From Paenibacillus pabuli NBRC 13638 (GTDB lineage: Bacteria > Bacillota > Bacilli > Paenibacillales > Paenibacillaceae): DNA of 64,000 nucleotides. The DNA is taken from positions 62,001 to 126,000 of the forward strand of contig NZ_BCNM01000014.1 of assembly GCF_001514495.1 (NCBI RefSeq), given 5' to 3'. A program made the translations under genes and the position numbers. This document shows positions 1 through 8,472 of this stretch, piece by piece. The notes beneath the pieces were generated by a model. It did not search any database and was not told the DNA's origin. It worked only from the letters and a program-made list of their open reading frames with translations. How positions within the stretch are numbered: position 1 is the first letter of the stretch; the number at the start of each line of letters is the position of its first letter.

Positions 1-620
1 ACTTGCTCAAACTCTTCAATCGTTGTTGGCGCTTTCAAATTCAATTTGTCCAACCAGTCCTGGCGGATCAGCATGACTTCGCCTTCCGTCAGATTGGGCG
101 CGATCGCCATCCCGTACACCTTGCCTTCCCTAACCACTGGATTGAAGGTCGTTGGGTATTGTTTGTATATGTCTTTAATCCGGTCAGGCATGTAGGTTGA
201 GATGTCTTCTGTAATCTCCTTAACCTGTCCCGAATCGATCAGATCATTGACCAGCATGGTGTCATAGACGGGCAGAACATCTGGTAATTTCTCCGAACCC
301 GTCAGTGCCAGCCGCAGCTTGGTATTATATTGTGAAGCATCACCTCCCAGCAGGGTGGTCTGGATTTTGATCCCTAGTTCTTGTTCGCCCCAACGGGTCA
401 ATACATTGTCGTTCAGCGACTCACCATTGATGTATTTTCCAGCATTCTCATCCTGTTGTTTGGCGATCGTGATCGTAAACGGCGGATCATATTTTCCATC
501 CTTGAGCACCGATGCCGGTGCGGTCTCGGAAGCGCTTTCCCCTTTGGTGCAACCTGCCATAAGAGCAGCCGACAGCATAATCATACTTACCATTTTCCAT
601 AAATCAGTTCTTTTCTTCAT
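1..620 (-). CDS. Extracellular solute-binding lipoprotein of a sugar ABC importer (3' end outside window)
   Basis: This is the amino-terminal part (about 206 codons) of a substrate-binding protein; it runs off the left edge. It starts at the ATG at 618-620. A short basic start (MKKR) and hydrophobic stretch lead to the lipobox-like LMAGC, so the mature protein should be tethered to the outer membrane face. The following residues (ITIAKQQDENAGKY, then a TTLLGGD region and ALTGSEKLPDVLP) fit the large LplA-type binding proteins paired with LplB/LplC permeases. It lies downstream of the two permease genes on the same strand, so the three most likely form one importer operon. The 254-bp gap before it contains possible hairpins that could give it separate expression. 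The ligand cannot be told from this fragment. Confidence 0.9.
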   Translation of the reverse strand, partial: MKKRTDLWKMVSMIMLSAALMAGCTKGESASETAPASVLKDGKYDPPFTITIAKQQDENAGKYINGESLNDNVLTRWGEQELGIKIQTTLLGGDASQYNTKLRLALTGSEKLPDVLPVYDTMLVNDLIDSGQVKEITEDISTYMPDRIKDIYKQYPTTFNPVVREGKVYGMAIAPNLTEGEVMLIRQDWLDKLNLKAPTTIEEFEQ

Positions 621-873
621 GGAAACATGCCCCCTTCACTCAAGCTCAATTTGTTTTCTATATAAGTTCAACTAATTGCATATTTACACTGGCACTCCGA
701 TGACAGAACAGCCTTCCGATCGCTGTTATTCCCAGAATTTTTTTGATTCACTTTTTCAAAGGTGAAATTCTGGTAATAAAGGCGAACGCTCCGCTTCTTC
801 AGGCTTTTTCTGTCCTCTCCGTTATCGTGTAAATTTTAGTTGAACTTATAGTAATCCAATTTCGTCATCCTAA
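621..873 (-). other. Intercistronic region with nested inverted repeats
   Basis: The 253 bases between the permease stop and the lipoprotein start hold no gene. A perfect 15-base inverted repeat (TATAAGTTCAACTAA at 661-675, its complement at 836-850) encloses about 160 bases. Inside, CCAGAATT near 733 can pair with AATTCTGG near 766, with a smaller TTCAC/GTGAA pair within. These structures could stabilise or attenuate the transcript, or be a small palindromic element. No T-run typical of a terminator follows on the minus strand. Confidence 0.5.
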
Positions 874-1743
874 CTATTCTTTGACGGCTCCTAATACAAT
901 CCCCTTCACGAAATAACGTTGTAAAAAAGGATAGACCAAAATGATCGGCAGCGTGCTGACAAAAATTTGAGCTGCTTTGATGCTTTGTTCGGACATTGCG
1001 GCAACCTCGGATTGGCTCATCGCCATATTTTGCATATTGCTCTGCACGACAACGGTCTGCAGGAACGAAGCCAGCGGATACTTACTCGCATCCGACATGT
1101 ACAAAATTCCGTCAAACCAGGAATTCCAGTGCCCCACCATAATGAACAAGGATACGGTTGCTATGCCGGGCAGAGATAATGGCAAATATATTTTGCTGAG
1201 GATTACGAAAAAGGACGCTCCGTCAATGAATGCTGCTTCTTCCAAGGCTTTTGGAATTGTTTTGAAGAAATTAACGAGAAGAATCAGATTATACGCACCG
1301 AAAGCTCCCGGAAGCACAAGTGCCCAAATGGTGTCCTTCAATCCAAGGGCTGTGATCAAAATGTAAGAAGGGATCAATCCTCCTGAGAAGAGCATGGTGA
1401 ATATAAAAAACCACATGAGCATGTTGCGGCCCCGGAATTCCTTGGACAGGGCATAACCTGCACAGATAAGGATGAACATGCTGATGCACGTACCCAGAAC
1501 CGTTCGAATGATGGATGTCAGCATGGCACCGTTGAAATTGGAATTGTTAAACGTTTTGATATAGGCATCCACATTGAACCCGACCGGCCAAAATGACACC
1601 ATATTACCGCTAATGGCCGCTTTGCTGCTGAGCGATTGCGCCAATAGATGAAGCAGTGGTAGGAAACACGCCAGCCCCGCCAGTATCATGAACGCGTAAT
1701 TAAAATAGGAGAATACTCGATAGCCCGTCGTTTTATGGTACAT
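874..1743 (-). CDS. Carbohydrate ABC transporter permease, LplC/YtcP type
   Basis: The 289-residue protein is a MalG-class inner-membrane permease of a binding-protein-dependent sugar importer. It has about six hydrophobic segments. The conserved cytoplasmic EAA loop is visible as EEAAFIDGASFFVILSKI around residues 165-185; this loop contacts the ATPase subunit. The carboxyl end (KGIVLGAVKE) is typical of the LplC/YtcP subgroup. The start at 1743 follows a GGAGGGAGA site. It lies 18 bases downstream of the LplB-like permease and upstream of the lipoprotein gene. No ATPase gene is present, which is usual for this family because a shared MsmX-type ATPase serves several importers; that sharing is inferred. 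Confidence 0.93.
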   Translation of the reverse strand: MYHKTTGYRVFSYFNYAFMILAGLACFLPLLHLLAQSLSSKAAISGNMVSFWPVGFNVDAYIKTFNNSNFNGAMLTSIIRTVLGTCISMFILICAGYALSKEFRGRNMLMWFFIFTMLFSGGLIPSYILITALGLKDTIWALVLPGAFGAYNLILLVNFFKTIPKALEEAAFIDGASFFVILSKIYLPLSLPGIATVSLFIMVGHWNSWFDGILYMSDASKYPLASFLQTVVVQSNMQNMAMSQSEVAAMSEQSIKAAQIFVSTLPIILVYPFLQRYFVKGIVLGAVKE

Positions 1744-1761
1744 GATCCATCTCCCTCCTTG

Positions 1762-2724
1762 TTAGAATATTTTGTAATTGGCGTATTTATAGGCCAGCCT
1801 GTAAGAGACAACGATCAAGATCAAACTGATCCCCGATTTGAACAATCCTACTGCTGTCCCGAAGCCGTATTGCCCGTTTAACAAGGATGAACGGTAGACA
1901 TAGGTGTCAATGATATCTCCTGTACTATAGACAAGCGGATTGTACAGGTTGAAGACCTGATCAAAGCCCGCATCCAGAATATTACCTAGACTCAGCGTAG
2001 AAATGACGATGATCATGGGCAACATGCTAGGCAAGGTGACGTATCGAATTTGCTGTCGGCGTGTGGCACCATCGATCTCAGCTGCTTCGTAATAGGAAGG
2101 ATTAATTCCCGCAATGGTCGCCAGATAGACAATCATGCCGAAGCCGAAACTCTTCCAAACGTCGCTGATCACAACTGTGAATCGAAACAGATCAGGATCA
2201 CCCAAGAAGTAAATGGGATCGCTGCCGAAAACCCTTGTTAAGATATGGTTGATTCCTCCGTCTAATCCGAGAATGTCGATCATTAACCCCGCGACCGTGA
2301 CCCAGGACAAGAAATGCGGCAGATACACCAGAGTCTGTACACTTTTCTTAATGCCCATATTTCGGACTTCACTCAGCAGAATAGCCATGACGATCGGAAC
2401 GATAATACCGACGATAATTTTGGAAATGGCAATGATCAGCGTATTGATTATCGCTTGTGTGGCTTCTTTGTACTGGAAAATTCGTTCGAAATTATCTAAC
2501 CCGATCCACCGTGAACCTGTGATGCCCAGCCATGGTTTGTAGTCCTGAAATGCCATAAGCAAACCTACCATCGGGCCATAAGAAAAGATGCAGACAAACA
2601 TAAATGCGGGAATACACAGTACGTACAAAGGCCAGCTTTTCTTGATTTCCTTTTTGAATGAAGTCCGCTGGGAAAGCTTTGTTTTTGTTTTTTTAGCGGA
2701 TCTGACGGGCACAATCTCGTTAAT
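1762..2724 (-). CDS. Carbohydrate ABC transporter permease, LplB type (start uncertain, possibly AUU)
   Basis: This MalF-class permease carries YVLCIPAFMFVCIFSYGP in its first membrane segment and the EAA loop EAAEIDGATRRQQIRYVTLP, both typical of LplB. The open frame extends to a TTG at 2808, but no good ribosome binding site precedes that codon and the extra 28 residues overlap a cre-like sequence. The strongest site, GAGGAGG at 2733-2739, is followed eight bases later in this frame by ATT at 2722-2724, giving 320 residues, a normal family length. The ATG next to that site reads only MQH before a stop. An AUU start, or a one-base frameshift at this point, are the two explanations I can offer. 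It is first in the importer operon. Confidence 0.85.
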   Translation of the reverse strand: MNEIVPVRSAKKTKTKLSQRTSFKKEIKKSWPLYVLCIPAFMFVCIFSYGPMVGLLMAFQDYKPWLGITGSRWIGLDNFERIFQYKEATQAIINTLIIAISKIIVGIIVPIVMAILLSEVRNMGIKKSVQTLVYLPHFLSWVTVAGLMIDILGLDGGINHILTRVFGSDPIYFLGDPDLFRFTVVISDVWKSFGFGMIVYLATIAGINPSYYEAAEIDGATRRQQIRYVTLPSMLPMIIVISTLSLGNILDAGFDQVFNLYNPLVYSTGDIIDTYVYRSSLLNGQYGFGTAVGLFKSGISLILIVVSYRLAYKYANYKIF

Positions 2725-2841
2725 GTTGCATACCTCCTCTATGTTGGCTCTTTGAAAGTAATCCTCGCAGTTAAGCTTAACAAAAGCGCTTTCACTCCAA
2801 AATGCCAAAATTTCAAGATCATCACCTCATCCTGAATCATT

Positions 2842-2857
2842 TTAAAACCGCTTTCAT
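2842..2857 (-). promoter_or_regulatory. Candidate CcpA (cre) site before the sugar importer operon
   Basis: Read on the minus strand the site is ATGAAAGCGGTTTTAA, one mismatch from the cre consensus WTGNAANCGNWWNCAW. A second, weaker half-match with core TGAAAGCGCTTT lies at 2780-2795. Both are in the gap between the importer operon and the divergent kinase gene, so carbon catabolite control of one or both transcripts is plausible. The consensus is recalled from Bacillus work; binding is inferred. Confidence 0.5.
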
Positions 2858-2963
2858 TTATCGTTGTTGCTGCCCTTCCGCTTTTCGAAGGTTTGGCTTA
2901 TATTAAAGTTAATAAGATATGGAGTTTAAACTTCTACGTCTTGCGATATGAAAGGAAATGCAT

Positions 2964-4685
2964 ATGATTCGAAAAATGTATATGAAGCGATTCATCTATT
3001 TCTTTGTTTTTTTTCTGCTGCTGACGTTGAGTTTGTTTTTCGTGATGAACCGCTTGAGCTCTAAGACACTTGAAGAGAATCTGATCAGTGCTTCCAAAAA
3101 TCAGCTTGATTATGTGATAGGCATTCTGGACGGGATTATGTACGAGGCAAATATGTACGGGGTTCAGTATGCGGCTGACAGTGATGTCCGGTTTTATCAG
3201 AGGCACGTTAATGAACTGAGCAATTACGATTCCCAAATGAAGAAAAACGATATTGTTGATCGTTTGCGGCAAACGCTCCTTTCCAGTCGATCCATTGAAT
3301 CCATCGGCATTTACTGGAAGTCTGAAGGAACCTTTCTATCCACCAACAATACACCGGAAGCGAGACTTCCGTTCAAGGATGTTCATCAACGGGGATGGCA
3401 AATCGTCGGTAACAGTTTGTATTACTTTGCCCTCTATCCTTATATCCAAAAATCTGGGGAAAATGAACCGACTCAGTACGTCGTTGGTGTAAAGCTGAAT
3501 ACGGATTATTTGAAAAGCCTGTTGAAAAAGGCTGTGAATAATGATAGCTCGAACGCTTTTTTTTGGTTTAACCCCCAGCAGTTATGGAGTGAGAAAGAAG
3601 TCGACAACGATCTTTTGAAAGCGGTTACCGGATTTCTTTCACCCCAGCCAGAAGTAACTTCCAAATATGATTATCATACCAATTCGGACGATTACTATGT
3701 TCTTTCCCGATATATTGAATCGATTGACGCCTACCTGATTACATATACACGGACGAATGATTTTCTGCAACCGCTTGACCGCAACCGTAAAGTTTTCTTT
3801 GCCAGCATTTTAGCCATTTTCACGCTTGGTCTGGTTGTGATCTTTACGTTTTACCGGAACTATTACCGTAATATCCGTTTGTTGGAGAGAAAGTTCTCAC
3901 AGGTTGAGCAAGGCAATCACAACACGCGTATTACCGAAAATACCGGGAAAGAGTTTTACAGTCTGTTCAGAAGTTTTAACCACATGGTTACCGAAATCCA
4001 GGATCTGTTCGTATCCTTGAAGACTGAAACGGACCTAAGACGAAGTGCGGAACTTCAACAACTCCAAGCTCAGATTAATCCTCATTTTTTGTACAACAGT
4101 TTGTTTTTCATCATGTCGGTAGCCCAGTTTTCACCTGATTCTGTCATGCGCATGAGCAAGCATCTAGCTGAATATTATCGTTATTTAACCAAATTGGACC
4201 GGCATGAGGTCACGCTGGAAGGCGAACTCCAATTTGCGGAACATTTCCTGATTATTATGGCTCTCAGTAAAAAAATGGAGTACAGTATTGACCTGCCCTC
4301 AGAACTGGCCTCCCTTCCTCTCATGCCACTGATGATCCAGCCAGTGGTTGAGAATGCCATCCAACATGGAATTGAAGGACAACAAGGTGCCCATCGGGTG
4401 TCAATTGATGTACAACAGGCAGTTTCTGCGATAACGATCAAGGTATCCGATGATGGAAAAGGTCTTTCACTGGACGATATCCGCAGTCTTGAGGCTCGGC
4501 TTGAGAGCGATACCCCGCCTGAAGGAACAAGCGGCCTAGGGCTCTGGAATGTAAATCGACGTCTGAAAAATACGTACGGCGAACTTAGCGGGCTACATTT
4601 TTCCACTAATGATTGGGGCGGCTTGTCCGTCCTGCTGCTCATCAGCATTCCCGAGGTGAAAGGAGAAAACGAATGCGATTATTAA
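2964..4685 (+). CDS. Sensor histidine kinase, YesM type
   Basis: This 573-residue membrane kinase senses an extracellular cue and phosphorylates the response regulator encoded next. A membrane segment at about residues 8-28 and another near 270-292 flank a large extracytoplasmic sensor domain. A HAMP region follows, then the His_kinase signature with the phospho-accepting histidine in QINPHFLYNSLF. The ATPase domain shows the N box (PVVENAIQHG), DDGKGL and the glycine box SGLGLWNVNRRL. I prefer the ATG at 2964 to the one at 2958 because it sits eight bases after the AAAGGA site. The gene is divergent from the sugar importer and overlaps the regulator gene by 13 bases, so the pair probably controls the importer. 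Confidence 0.95.
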   Translation: MIRKMYMKRFIYFFVFFLLLTLSLFFVMNRLSSKTLEENLISASKNQLDYVIGILDGIMYEANMYGVQYAADSDVRFYQRHVNELSNYDSQMKKNDIVDRLRQTLLSSRSIESIGIYWKSEGTFLSTNNTPEARLPFKDVHQRGWQIVGNSLYYFALYPYIQKSGENEPTQYVVGVKLNTDYLKSLLKKAVNNDSSNAFFWFNPQQLWSEKEVDNDLLKAVTGFLSPQPEVTSKYDYHTNSDDYYVLSRYIESIDAYLITYTRTNDFLQPLDRNRKVFFASILAIFTLGLVVIFTFYRNYYRNIRLLERKFSQVEQGNHNTRITENTGKEFYSLFRSFNHMVTEIQDLFVSLKTETDLRRSAELQQLQAQINPHFLYNSLFFIMSVAQFSPDSVMRMSKHLAEYYRYLTKLDRHEVTLEGELQFAEHFLIIMALSKKMEYSIDLPSELASLPLMPLMIQPVVENAIQHGIEGQQGAHRVSIDVQQAVSAITIKVSDDGKGLSLDDIRSLEARLESDTPPEGTSGLGLWNVNRRLKNTYGELSGLHFSTNDWGGLSVLLLISIPEVKGENECDY

Positions 4686-6022
4686 TTGTGGATGACGGAC
4701 ATTATGTCGTTGAGTATATGAAGCACTTGCTCGATTGGAACACCTTCGGAATTGATCAGATTGAGACGTTGACCAATTCGATTGAAGCCCGAGACATATT
4801 GACTCAAAGCCACATCGATATTCTGATCACTGACATCCGGATGCCTGAGGTTTCGGGTATTGACCTGCTGCAACATATCCACCAACATAGCTTGCCAACC
4901 AAAGTCATCATCCTTTCCGGCTACTCCGAGTTCGAATATGCGCAGCAAGGAATCCGTCTAGGTGCGCTCGACTATCTGCTCAAACCTGTAGACAAAGATG
5001 ATGTGGAGAAAGCCATATCTAAAGCCATCAAGACTATTACAAAGTCACGGCCTGCTCAACCTATCGAATGGGAGAAATTCGATGGACAGGGGTATCTGCT
5101 TTCGCTTCTTGGTCAAAATGAAACGTTAAGAAAGGAATATGATGCTCATACTAAATTTTTAGGGAAACGTCGTTTTTGTTTCGTTAAGCTGGAGGATTTC
5201 GCACAAGAACATGAGGACGGCATAAAACAAGCTGTCGGAGACAAATTGGATCGTCTCGTTTGGACTGCGGGAACGCGACTGGTCGGTCTTGTTCCGGAAG
5301 AAACTGCTGGGGAACTGACCATCAAACTGGAGCAATCGGTCGTGTCTCCTCCATTTTTGTTGACTGATCGAAACGTAACCCGACAAATATTCTACAAGTT
5401 CTTCCTTAATGAGGACGTACACTCAGAAGACTTCATTGGCATATTCACCCCTTCTCCATCATGTGGTGATTGGGAGTCTGCTGGAAACATCAGCAAAAGT
5501 TATGACCGAATTCGTTTCAGAAAGCAAAAAACGATCTTTCTCATGGAGACCATCCTTTATGTATATTTAACGGATAAGAATCGGGATGCACCTGAAATCG
5601 CGGATTGGATATTCAATGGGCTAAGAAACCCTGATGAACTTTGGTCGAACCTCACCGATGCGGTCAGCCGGATCAGGAACAATAAGCAGATGTCCATTCA
5701 AACCATCGTAGACAAAGTGCAAACGTATATCGAAGAACATCTATCACATGGCCTTAGCCTGGATGAGCTGGGAAAAGTCGCACATCTTCATCCTGTTTAC
5801 CTCTCCAAGCTTTTTAAACAGGAGACGGGAGAAAATGTGTCAAACTATATTTCCAGGAAACGGTTGGATAAAGCTTCCCGACTGCTGCAGGATTCCGAAC
5901 TCCGTGTAGCCGATATAGCGCAAATGGTCGGTTACAAAAAAAACCAATATTTTATCCAGTTGTTCAAAGTGGAATACGGGGTTACACCCTACCAGTACCG
6001 CAGAAATATGATTCACAAATAA
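4673..6022 (+). CDS. AraC-type response regulator, YesN type
   Basis: The 449-residue protein has an amino-terminal receiver domain (LLIVDDG; phospho-acceptor aspartate in ILITDIRMPEVSG; conserved lysine in LLKPVDKDD). A long linker of unknown structure leads to two AraC helix-turn-helix motifs at the carboxyl end (LSLDELGKVAHLHPVYLSKLF and RVADIAQMVGYKKNQYFIQLF). The start at 4673 follows AAAGGAG and overlaps the kinase stop, which suggests translational coupling. Regulators of this arrangement usually activate an adjacent sugar transporter gene cluster; the divergent ABC importer is the natural target, an inference from position. Confidence 0.95.
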   Translation: MRLLIVDDGHYVVEYMKHLLDWNTFGIDQIETLTNSIEARDILTQSHIDILITDIRMPEVSGIDLLQHIHQHSLPTKVIILSGYSEFEYAQQGIRLGALDYLLKPVDKDDVEKAISKAIKTITKSRPAQPIEWEKFDGQGYLLSLLGQNETLRKEYDAHTKFLGKRRFCFVKLEDFAQEHEDGIKQAVGDKLDRLVWTAGTRLVGLVPEETAGELTIKLEQSVVSPPFLLTDRNVTRQIFYKFFLNEDVHSEDFIGIFTPSPSCGDWESAGNISKSYDRIRFRKQKTIFLMETILYVYLTDKNRDAPEIADWIFNGLRNPDELWSNLTDAVSRIRNNKQMSIQTIVDKVQTYIEEHLSHGLSLDELGKVAHLHPVYLSKLFKQETGENVSNYISRKRLDKASRLLQDSELRVADIAQMVGYKKNQYFIQLFKVEYGVTPYQYRRNMIHK

Positions 6023-6168
6023 ACTCAGTATTTACATATACTTTATGCACACTCATTCTTCAACTTATAATCGGCAACCAAGTAAATATGTTTAGCTCAT
6101 TATCGAATCGGTAATCATGATGAGTTCTTGTCTTTCAACTAGGGATTTAGACTTGTACGGTTAAAACC

Positions 6169-6193
6169 AAAAAAAGCCGCTCAAAAAGCGACT
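6169..6193 (-). terminator. Intrinsic terminator of the 6224-7186 genes
   Basis: On the minus strand GTCGCTTTTTGAGCGGC forms a stem-loop followed by a run of Ts. It lies about 30 bases past the stop of the unknown gene at 6224. Nearly the same sequence recurs at 13140 and 35663. Confidence 0.75.
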
Positions 6194-6223
6194 TTCAATG
6201 GAACAATTGCACTTTTGCTTACG

Positions 6224-6688
6224 TTAATAGTCGTTCTTAATTACAAAAAATGAGCCCCGAATGGTTCCGGCTAGTTTGGATTTTTGTCTTGCAAACTTAA
6301 ACTTTCCTTCTAGCTCCTTCGGTACCTCCATTCCCTCGGAAAGTTTAAAGCCAACGGCCCGCTTCTTGGCGTCATCAACCGTATACATGACATTGAGACC
6401 AAGCCCATCTTCATAAAAGACGTAGGTAAATTGAATATTGTCCACTTGAAAACGCGATGTTTCGAGAGGCTTGGCCGCAAACTCAATATCACGTTCTTCT
6501 TTCAGAATTCGCTTCACATAATCCAGGTTCTCCTGGCTTTCGTCAGCGGGTATAACCTCAAATTCATGCTTGTATTTATTCATAAAATAACGGGCTTCAT
6601 TCGCACGTAAACCAGCTAGCGCTGCTGCTACCGGTGAAGACTCTAGACCAACGGTAGACACATGTTTAAAATCAACGATATATGACAT
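6224..6688 (-). CDS. Conserved-looking protein of unknown function, 154 residues
   Basis: I do not recognise this family. The protein is soluble, mixed-charge, with no signal peptide or membrane segment; an amino-terminal VDFKHVSTVGLESSPVAAAL stretch is followed by a charged helix-rich region (YVKRILKEERDIEF) and a beta-rich half (TYVFYEDGLGLNVMYTVDD). The start at 6688 has a good AAGGAGAG site. It lies 18 bases downstream of the GyrI-like gene and probably shares its transcript and terminator. Both are divergent from a WYL-domain regulator at 7293, suggesting that the regulator controls them. A role linked to small-molecule binding or stress is only a guess from company. Confidence 0.8.
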   Translation of the reverse strand: MSYIVDFKHVSTVGLESSPVAAALAGLRANEARYFMNKYKHEFEVIPADESQENLDYVKRILKEERDIEFAAKPLETSRFQVDNIQFTYVFYEDGLGLNVMYTVDDAKKRAVGFKLSEGMEVPKELEGKFKFARQKSKLAGTIRGSFFVIKNDY

Positions 6689-6706
6689 GTCTATCTCTCC
6701 TTCTCT

Positions 6707-7186
6707 TTATTTCCTAACAACCGGAATCCACATTTCTCCAAATACCACACCGTCTTTCTGTCCCATTTCAACTGTTGCATTCGGTCCCCCAACATAGGCA
6801 TAATTCTTTTCTACTGGCAGGACTTGACCAAAGGCAACGCCAGTGAGCTTATTGCTTAACTCATCAGCCGTTTCTCCTTCACCCTTGACAACCAAGTATT
6901 CTCCCTTAGGAAATTGGATCACTCTGGTTGCTTCTGGCAGAGAAGCTTCCGTCATGACGCCAGCGTAATGCATCATCTTGTTGTTCACCGCCTCGTTCAC
7001 GGCAAACATGTAGTCATTGGTGGCTAATGCTTTTAAAGTGTCAAGTCTTCCATCTTGTTTCACGGCCGACCAAAAATCTGCCTTTTCTTTGTTGATGCCA
7101 GCATAGTCTGTGTAATCGCTCTGAAGTTCAGTTCCAATTCCCAAAACGATAAAGCTGTCTTTTTCCTCAAAATTATAATTACTCAT
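6707..7186 (-). CDS. GyrI-like / AraC effector-binding domain protein
   Basis: This stand-alone 159-residue protein matches the GyrI-like small-molecule-binding fold, with the features FPKGEYLVVKGEGETADEL in the middle and the terminal VVFGEMWIPVV strand typical of that family. Such domains bind drugs or other hydrophobic ligands; some members inhibit gyrase. I chose the ATG at 7186 (MSNYNFEEKD) rather than the upstream in-frame start at 7216 because a GAGGACGG site precedes it. It is the first gene of a two-gene unit with the unknown protein at 6224, and faces a WYL-type regulator across a 106-base gap. Confidence 0.85.
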   Translation of the reverse strand: MSNYNFEEKDSFIVLGIGTELQSDYTDYAGINKEKADFWSAVKQDGRLDTLKALATNDYMFAVNEAVNNKMMHYAGVMTEASLPEATRVIQFPKGEYLVVKGEGETADELSNKLTGVAFGQVLPVEKNYAYVGGPNATVEMGQKDGVVFGEMWIPVVRK

Positions 7187-7292
7187 CCATAACACCGTCC
7201 TCTTTAAATTTATCAATTGATTTGTCTTTTCACTTGATGGGTTTATAATAACCTTAAATCATGTCAAAATATGATACTGTTTAGGGGGCCCC

Positions 7293-8252
7293 ATGAAAAA
7301 AGTTGAACGGATTAATGTGATCATGCGGTATATCAATAACCGTGGCCACTTTACCATCTCTGAAATCATGCGAGAATTTAACATTTCCCGTTCGACAGCT
7401 ATTCGGGACATCCGAGAAATTGAAGGCATGGGCATGCCCCTTGTCGCTGAAGTTGGAAGGGATGGGGGTTATTTTGTGATGAACAACTCTGTCCTGCCCA
7501 CTGTCCGCTTCACCGATAATGAGATCAAAGCTCTCTTTATTGCTTTTATGGCCACAAGAAATCAACAACTCCCTTATCTCAAGAGTCGTCAGTCTTTAGC
7601 TGAAAAATTATTGGGCCTCATCTCGGAGAATCAGCAGGATGACCTTGTTCTTCTAAATCAAATATTGCTTTTTGAAGGGACCAACCCCCACAATCCTGAC
7701 TTACTTGATCTGTCAGACCTGCCCCACCCTATGTTAGAAAAACTGATCCAGATTCTACTTGTAGAGAGCTATTTGTTGGTTACCGTCAAAAAAGAGAAAG
7801 AACTAAAGTCTTATTCCATATATCTTCTGCACCTATATCATGAAAAAGGCCTTTGGTTGATTGAAGGGTTTGACTTAGAGGAAGAAAAAAGGCTAATTGT
7901 ACCTGTCGACAATCTAACCCATGTTGAACCGTACCCAACAAAAAAAAGGATAAGCAAGAAGAAGATCTTAGAGAGACTAACTCAGCAGGAAGAAGCAATT
8001 AACCTTGTGCTGGAGCTTGGTCCCAAGGCAATTGCACAATTTAAAAAGTACCATCCTTTAAAGTTTTCCCTTTCTTATACGAATCCTTACCAAACTACAG
8101 CGATTATAAAGATGTTTATCAATGTTCATCATTCAGAAGAATTAACGGATATAACGAACTGGCTGCTTTTTCTGGGCGATGATATCAAGTTCAAAGAAGT
8201 GCCAGATGAAATCCTGGAAAGGATACAAAGGAGATTAAGCTTATACATCTAA
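7293..8252 (+). CDS. YafY-type transcriptional regulator (HTH-11 plus WYL domain)
   Basis: The 319-residue protein starts with an HTH-11/DeoR-like DNA-binding domain (ISEIMREFNISRSTAIRDIREIE, residues 22-44, followed by a wing containing GRDGGYF). The rest fits the WYL-containing YafY/YobV regulators, with a degenerate middle region and the carboxyl WCX-like segment. WYL domains are thought to sense ligands such as nucleotides or nucleic acids. The start follows AGGGGG and is well supported. It is divergent from the GyrI-like gene, and the short gap probably contains overlapping promoters under its control. A strong terminator follows. Confidence 0.92.
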   Translation: MKKVERINVIMRYINNRGHFTISEIMREFNISRSTAIRDIREIEGMGMPLVAEVGRDGGYFVMNNSVLPTVRFTDNEIKALFIAFMATRNQQLPYLKSRQSLAEKLLGLISENQQDDLVLLNQILLFEGTNPHNPDLLDLSDLPHPMLEKLIQILLVESYLLVTVKKEKELKSYSIYLLHLYHEKGLWLIEGFDLEEEKRLIVPVDNLTHVEPYPTKKRISKKKILERLTQQEEAINLVLELGPKAIAQFKKYHPLKFSLSYTNPYQTTAIIKMFINVHHSEELTDITNWLLFLGDDIKFKEVPDEILERIQRRLSLYI

Positions 8253-8310
8253 TTATGTCCTACATGTATACCCTGAAGAACCTACTCAGGAATAATAAGC
8301 TTCTCTATTG

Positions 8311-8340
8311 GAAAAGTCATAAAATGACTTTTCTTTTTTT
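8311..8340 (+). terminator. Intrinsic terminator of the WYL regulator gene
   Basis: GAAAAGTCAT and ATGACTTTTC form a perfect 10-base stem with an AAA loop, followed by at least seven Ts. It lies about 60 bases after the stop codon at 8252. Confidence 0.9.
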
Positions 8341-8424
8341 TCGCAATGATTCTTAGCTCAATGAAATTTCCGGTTATGAAAAAGCCCATTTTTTCAACCA
8401 AGGTATTTTATTTGAAACATTACC

Positions 8425-8453
8425 TTGACAGTCATAGTAGTATGACGTATTAT
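8425..8453 (+). promoter_or_regulatory. Sigma-A promoter with embedded inverted repeat for the padR operon
   Basis: A consensus -35 box TTGACA (8425-8430) and a -10 box TATTAT (8448-8453) are separated by exactly 17 bases. The spacer contains the perfect inverted repeat GTCATA-GTAG-TATGAC (8431-8446). A dyad in this position is what an autorepressor such as PadR would bind; the binding is an inference. Confidence 0.8.
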
Positions 8454-8472
8454 ACAATTGCGAGGTGATTAC

